From: Corynebacterium sp.
GTDB taxonomy: Bacteria; Actinomycetota; Actinomycetes; Mycobacteriales; Mycobacteriaceae
Length of the DNA stretch: 64,000 nucleotides
Direction: 5' to 3'
Assembly: GCF_030532965.1 (NCBI RefSeq)
Contig: NZ_JAUNKC010000003.1
Coordinates: 124,001 to 188,000 of the forward strand
The stretch's first letter is position 1. Each line of letters opens with the position of its first letter. A model generated the notes under the pieces. The model searched no databases and was not told where the DNA came from. It saw only the letters and a list, made by a program, of their open reading frames with translations. Shown here piece by piece: positions 61,425 through 64,000 of this stretch. The position numbers and the translations under genes are program-made.

Positions 61425-62359
61425 TTAACCTCGCTGAATTCATCACCGCCTTAGACGATCTCACCCCGCCCACCCAGCCGGTCTCCCTGCCTGCGGTTCC
61501 GAACTTCTCCCGGATGGCGGAGCTAGCAGCGATCTTTGGCAATAAGATCACAACTTTTGAAGCTGCATTTCGGCAATTGTCGACGGATTCAACCGATGTG
61601 TTGCGCATCGTGTCCTATGCACTCCAGGAATTCGACCAGTCGCGCAGATTCTTCGAAGTCCTCGGCCAACAATTCCTGCAGCAAGTAGCCGGGCTCCTGC
61701 CGCTGGCCTTCAGCCCAAATCCGGCGATCTGGACCGCAGCGCACCACCAGCTGAAACAATTGCCGGGTGAGTTCTTGGAGCGGGCGTTTCAACATCTCGA
61801 CGAATTGGAAATCCGGCTGCAACCGCACACTGTCGAATTAGAGCGTATCGCCAGAGAGGGAACGGAGCTTGCCCCCGCCCAGTCGGCAACCCCAGAATCT
61901 GCGGCTGCCACCCACACCGCCGGGATGGGCGGTGACGGAACCGCAGCCGAGACCGAAGGGGAAGATACTGTTGTCGCTGAGGATACCGGCGTTTCCGCGA
62001 CCAGCGACCAACGCCAACGCGGGCAGCAGGCGGTGGCTGCGGCGAAATCCGCCCTGGGTACCCCGTATGTGTGGGGCGGAACAACAACCAACGGCTTCGA
62101 TTGCTCCGGCCTCACCCAATGGGCGTGGCGGCAAGCCGGGGTGGAATTGCCCCGGCTCGCCGAACATCAAAACATCGGCACCGCCGTGCAACCCGATGAG
62201 CTCATTCCTGGCGATCTTTTGGTGTGGAATGGCCACGTGGCGATGTATGCCGGCGATGGGCAGTTGATCGAGGCAGGTAATCCAGTACAAATGGGGCCGC
62301 TTCGTACCGAGAACATGGGGATGGAATTCAAGGGTTATTATCGGCCCACTGGAACCTAG
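61421..62359 (+). CDS. NlpC/P60 (C40) cell-wall peptidase without signal peptide
   Basis: A 312-residue protein. Residues 1-150 are helical (SLPAVPNFSRMAELAAIFGNKIT; FDQSRRFFEVLGQQFLQQVAGLL), residues 150-200 form an acidic linker, and the C-terminal domain is an NlpC/P60 peptidase: AAAKSALGTPYVWGGTTTNGFDCSGLTQWAWRQ with Cys228, GDLLVWNGHVAMYAGDG with His272. Such enzymes cut D-Glu/meso-DAP stem peptide bonds. No Sec signal peptide is visible, and the helical N-domain with the helical partner at 61143 suggests another export route. In C. glutamicum a similar gene (cg0784) also adjoins upp. Confidence 0.83.
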   Translation: MINLAEFITALDDLTPPTQPVSLPAVPNFSRMAELAAIFGNKITTFEAAFRQLSTDSTDVLRIVSYALQEFDQSRRFFEVLGQQFLQQVAGLLPLAFSPNPAIWTAAHHQLKQLPGEFLERAFQHLDELEIRLQPHTVELERIAREGTELAPAQSATPESAAATHTAGMGGDGTAAETEGEDTVVAEDTGVSATSDQRQRGQQAVAAAKSALGTPYVWGGTTTNGFDCSGLTQWAWRQAGVELPRLAEHQNIGTAVQPDELIPGDLLVWNGHVAMYAGDGQLIEAGNPVQMGPLRTENMGMEFKGYYRPTGT

Positions 62360-62407
62360 GCGGCACAACACCCAACTGATAACCGCCCCACATCTTGAGG
62401 CTAAAAA

Positions 62408-62587
62408 TCAGGCAACGTTAAGGCTGCTGGCACCAAGGTGGTGCGCCGACAGCGCCAGCGCGGATGTGACCACAAGGGTGCGGCCGGTGGGCTTTAGCGA
62501 CGTCAATTCGGGTTGCGCGAATACCCAGGGTGGCTGTTTCGCGGAAACCGGGCGGTTAACCAACAGTGTTAGCGGTAGTGCGCCCAT
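62408..62587 (-). CDS. Possible 59-residue small protein
   Basis: A leftward ATG frame of 59 residues: GALPLTLLVNRPVSAKQPPW, then TSLKPTGRTLVVTSALALSA and LGASSLNVA. Composition looks protein-like, an AGGG stretch lies just upstream, and an in-frame stop bounds it. It fills the gap between the NlpC/P60 gene and the conserved hypothetical. No family recognised; it could also be chance. Confidence 0.3.
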   Translation of the reverse strand: MGALPLTLLVNRPVSAKQPPWVFAQPELTSLKPTGRTLVVTSALALSAHHLGASSLNVA

Positions 62588-62625
62588 GCCTACCCTGAGT
62601 GATTTTTAGGCTAAAATGTGTGCCC

Positions 62626-63855
62626 ATGGCTAATAAAGGAATTGTTCCCGTCAAGTTGTCGCTCACGGAAGGCGATTTTTACACTCTTTGGGCACCATCG
62701 TGGCGTGAACACGGCGCTGAATGGCAGGCGTTTTTAGGCGCAGACGACAAGATTTTCGTATTCTCCTCCCCCGCCGAACTGTTAGTATTCCTCGAATCCG
62801 GCACCAAGCACGATCTATTGAATCACCCGAAGTGGGGTGCATTCGCAAACGGGTCGCAGCTGCGGGTCGTTCCCAACAAGAAGACCACATTCGACCTCAT
62901 TGGGGTTCCAGCGTTATTAGCGGAGCGCCCTTCCCACGACAATGTTTCCGCCGTGGCCCGGTGTTTCCGAATGGCGCGTAGCCTTGGCGATATTGCCGAT
63001 GCCATTCCGGTGCAAAGCTTCTTCTCCTCCCACTCCATTCTGGGAAATGCTGAGCGCGGTTCCGAACACTTCTCCGGCCAGGTGGGTCTGTCGGAGTGGA
63101 CCGCGATCGGCCGGGTGATTCTCAGCAACTGGGATGCGGTTATCGACGAGCTCGATACCACCGTCACAAAAACCGACGTGGATACCAGCAAGATTGGTGC
63201 CGCGGAAGCCGCCATCGCTGCGGCGGAAGAGGCCGCCGAGCGCGCCCGCCTGGAAGAAGAGCAGCGCAAGAAAGAAGAAGCCGAAAAGATCGACCCCTAT
63301 GACACCACCGTGTGGGCGCAGGCCGGAATCGACCCGATCAAGATTTCCATCGACGGACGCACGGTATACACGCTGCGCACCTATGTGCAGGCCAAGCCGG
63401 TATTCTTGGGTAAGTACGGTGAGATCTTCACCTTCTCATCCTCCAAGGCCCTGGTGCGCTGGCTCGTGGAACACGACGATCACGACCTAGCCGAGGTATC
63501 CACCTGGGAAGAGATCAAGTCCGCCGCCAATGCCGGTGAATTAGAAGTCTCGGTGCATAAGGATAATGTGTATTCCTTCAGCGGCATTGCCCACGGCATC
63601 GAAAAGGGCCCGGAGCATGTTGATACCGAACAGTTGCTGCGGTCGTACGAATTGCTTGCCGACGCCGCAGACTGGGCCGCCGATGACTCCCTGAATTCGT
63701 ACTTCCTGGCCAACCCTCGTATCCAGGATTACCTGGCGTATCTCACCGGTTCGTCCCGGAATGCTGGCTACACCCCTACCCCGCCTTTCGACGAGCATGT
63801 TGCCGGATGGAAGCACATGGAGGAAATGCTGATCAAGCGGTTCTCGAAGTTCTGA
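62626..63855 (+). CDS. Conserved hypothetical protein, two similar domains with coiled-coil linker
   Basis: About 409 residues. The N-terminal (IVPVKLSLTEGDFYTLWAP; DDKIFVFSSPAELLVFLESG) and C-terminal (DPIKISIDGRTVYTLRTYV; YGEIFTFSSSKALVRWLVEH) parts resemble each other, so this is an internal duplication. Between them, residues 195-235 form a charged coiled coil (AAIAAAEEAAERARLEEEQR). No signal peptide or catalytic motif. TAAAAT at 62612-62617 ends eight bases before the ATG with no ribosome site, which fits leaderless translation. Function unknown; corynebacterial relatives are also unassigned. Confidence 0.68.
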   Translation: MANKGIVPVKLSLTEGDFYTLWAPSWREHGAEWQAFLGADDKIFVFSSPAELLVFLESGTKHDLLNHPKWGAFANGSQLRVVPNKKTTFDLIGVPALLAERPSHDNVSAVARCFRMARSLGDIADAIPVQSFFSSHSILGNAERGSEHFSGQVGLSEWTAIGRVILSNWDAVIDELDTTVTKTDVDTSKIGAAEAAIAAAEEAAERARLEEEQRKKEEAEKIDPYDTTVWAQAGIDPIKISIDGRTVYTLRTYVQAKPVFLGKYGEIFTFSSSKALVRWLVEHDDHDLAEVSTWEEIKSAANAGELEVSVHKDNVYSFSGIAHGIEKGPEHVDTEQLLRSYELLADAADWAADDSLNSYFLANPRIQDYLAYLTGSSRNAGYTPTPPFDEHVAGWKHMEEMLIKRFSKF

Positions 63856-63872
63856 TCCTCGCTGAAGCGCAA

Positions 63873-63909
63873 AAAACGCACCGGGCCGTGTGCCTGCCTG
63901 GTGCGTTTT
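63873..63909. terminator. Bidirectional terminator between convergent genes
   Basis: AAAACGCACCGGG at 63873-63885 pairs with 63897-63909 (one G-T wobble), with A and T runs on the two sides. It lies between the conserved hypothetical gene and the leftward gene ending at 63931 and can serve both. Confidence 0.85.
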
Positions 63910-63930
63910 AGCCGTTTTCTAGGCCAGTGG

Positions 63931-63999
63931 CTACGTCAAACCAATGTCCTTGGGGTCAATCCCCCACTCTTCTAATAATTGTGGGTCGATGCCTGCGAG
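63931..63999 (-). CDS. 3' end of a leftward gene, cut by the window
   Basis: The last 69 bases read leftward as LAGIDPQLLEEWGIDPKDIG then LT and a TAG stop. The frame is open to the window edge, so only the C-terminal 22 residues are visible. No family can be assigned, but convergence with a shared terminator supports a real gene. Confidence 0.55.
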   Translation of the reverse strand, partial: LAGIDPQLLEEWGIDPKDIGLT

Positions 64000-64000
64000 C

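Overview
The window reads as chromosome of a Corynebacterium-type actinobacterium of moderate GC content. It carries a fused biotin carboxylase/BCCP subunit (accBC, the acyl-CoA carboxylase of mycolate makers), a single-chain pyruvate carboxylase, an LpdA-type quinone dehydrogenase, DUF3151, DUF2617 and DUF4247 proteins, and several GTG/TTG starts. No rRNA, tRNA, transposase, CRISPR array or prophage was seen. From memory, the core genes follow the C. glutamicum neighbourhood from upp/cg0784 to the accBC-sseA-maf region, so the poorly known blocks look like insertions into a conserved backbone.

Layout. 0-9.5 kb: maf (cut by the window edge), DUF3151, pirin, an O-acyltransferase, a Cj0069-like protein, sseA and accBC. 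9.8-17.2 kb: one giant helicase-nuclease gene of the DUF4011/DUF3320 type, related to the Hhe antiphage proteins, with an added DnaQ-type exonuclease and BRCT tail. 17.6-21.4 kb: a five-gene DUF4178-DUF2617-DUF4247-DUF350-aminopropyltransferase operon. 21.6-24.2 kb: feoA-feoB-feoC-like ferrous iron uptake behind two DtxR-like boxes. 24.3-30.2 kb: hypothetical genes, including two beta-helix repeat proteins, two TPR-like genes (one frameshifted) and a lipoprotein. 30.3-34.5 kb: a leftward operon of an SPFH/SHOCT protein, a zinc-ribbon protein and three proteins sharing a module I do not recognise. 35.1-39.4 kb: a heterodimeric ABC exporter with a TetR regulator. 40.4-43.8 kb: pyc. 43.9-55.7 kb: a leftward cluster of TPR protein, Hsp90-like ATPase, large TPR protein and an expanded set of YbjN-like genes (three A+B gene pairs and two A-B fusions). 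55.8-64 kb: lpdA, an M20 amidohydrolase, a phosphosugar mutase, upp, a small helical protein with an NlpC/P60 hydrolase, a conserved hypothetical and the edge of another gene.

Two things stand out as possibly undescribed. One is a highly iterated 11-mer, CGTCGANAAGC, counted by eye 27 times on both strands where about 0.1 is expected by chance. The other is the pair of stress-complex-like regions: SPFH/zinc-ribbon/LEPAGT-module proteins, and YbjN pairs with Hsp90 and TPR proteins. Both are rich in protein-interaction folds and lack an assigned function. All product calls come from reading translated sequence and family knowledge; no search was run.
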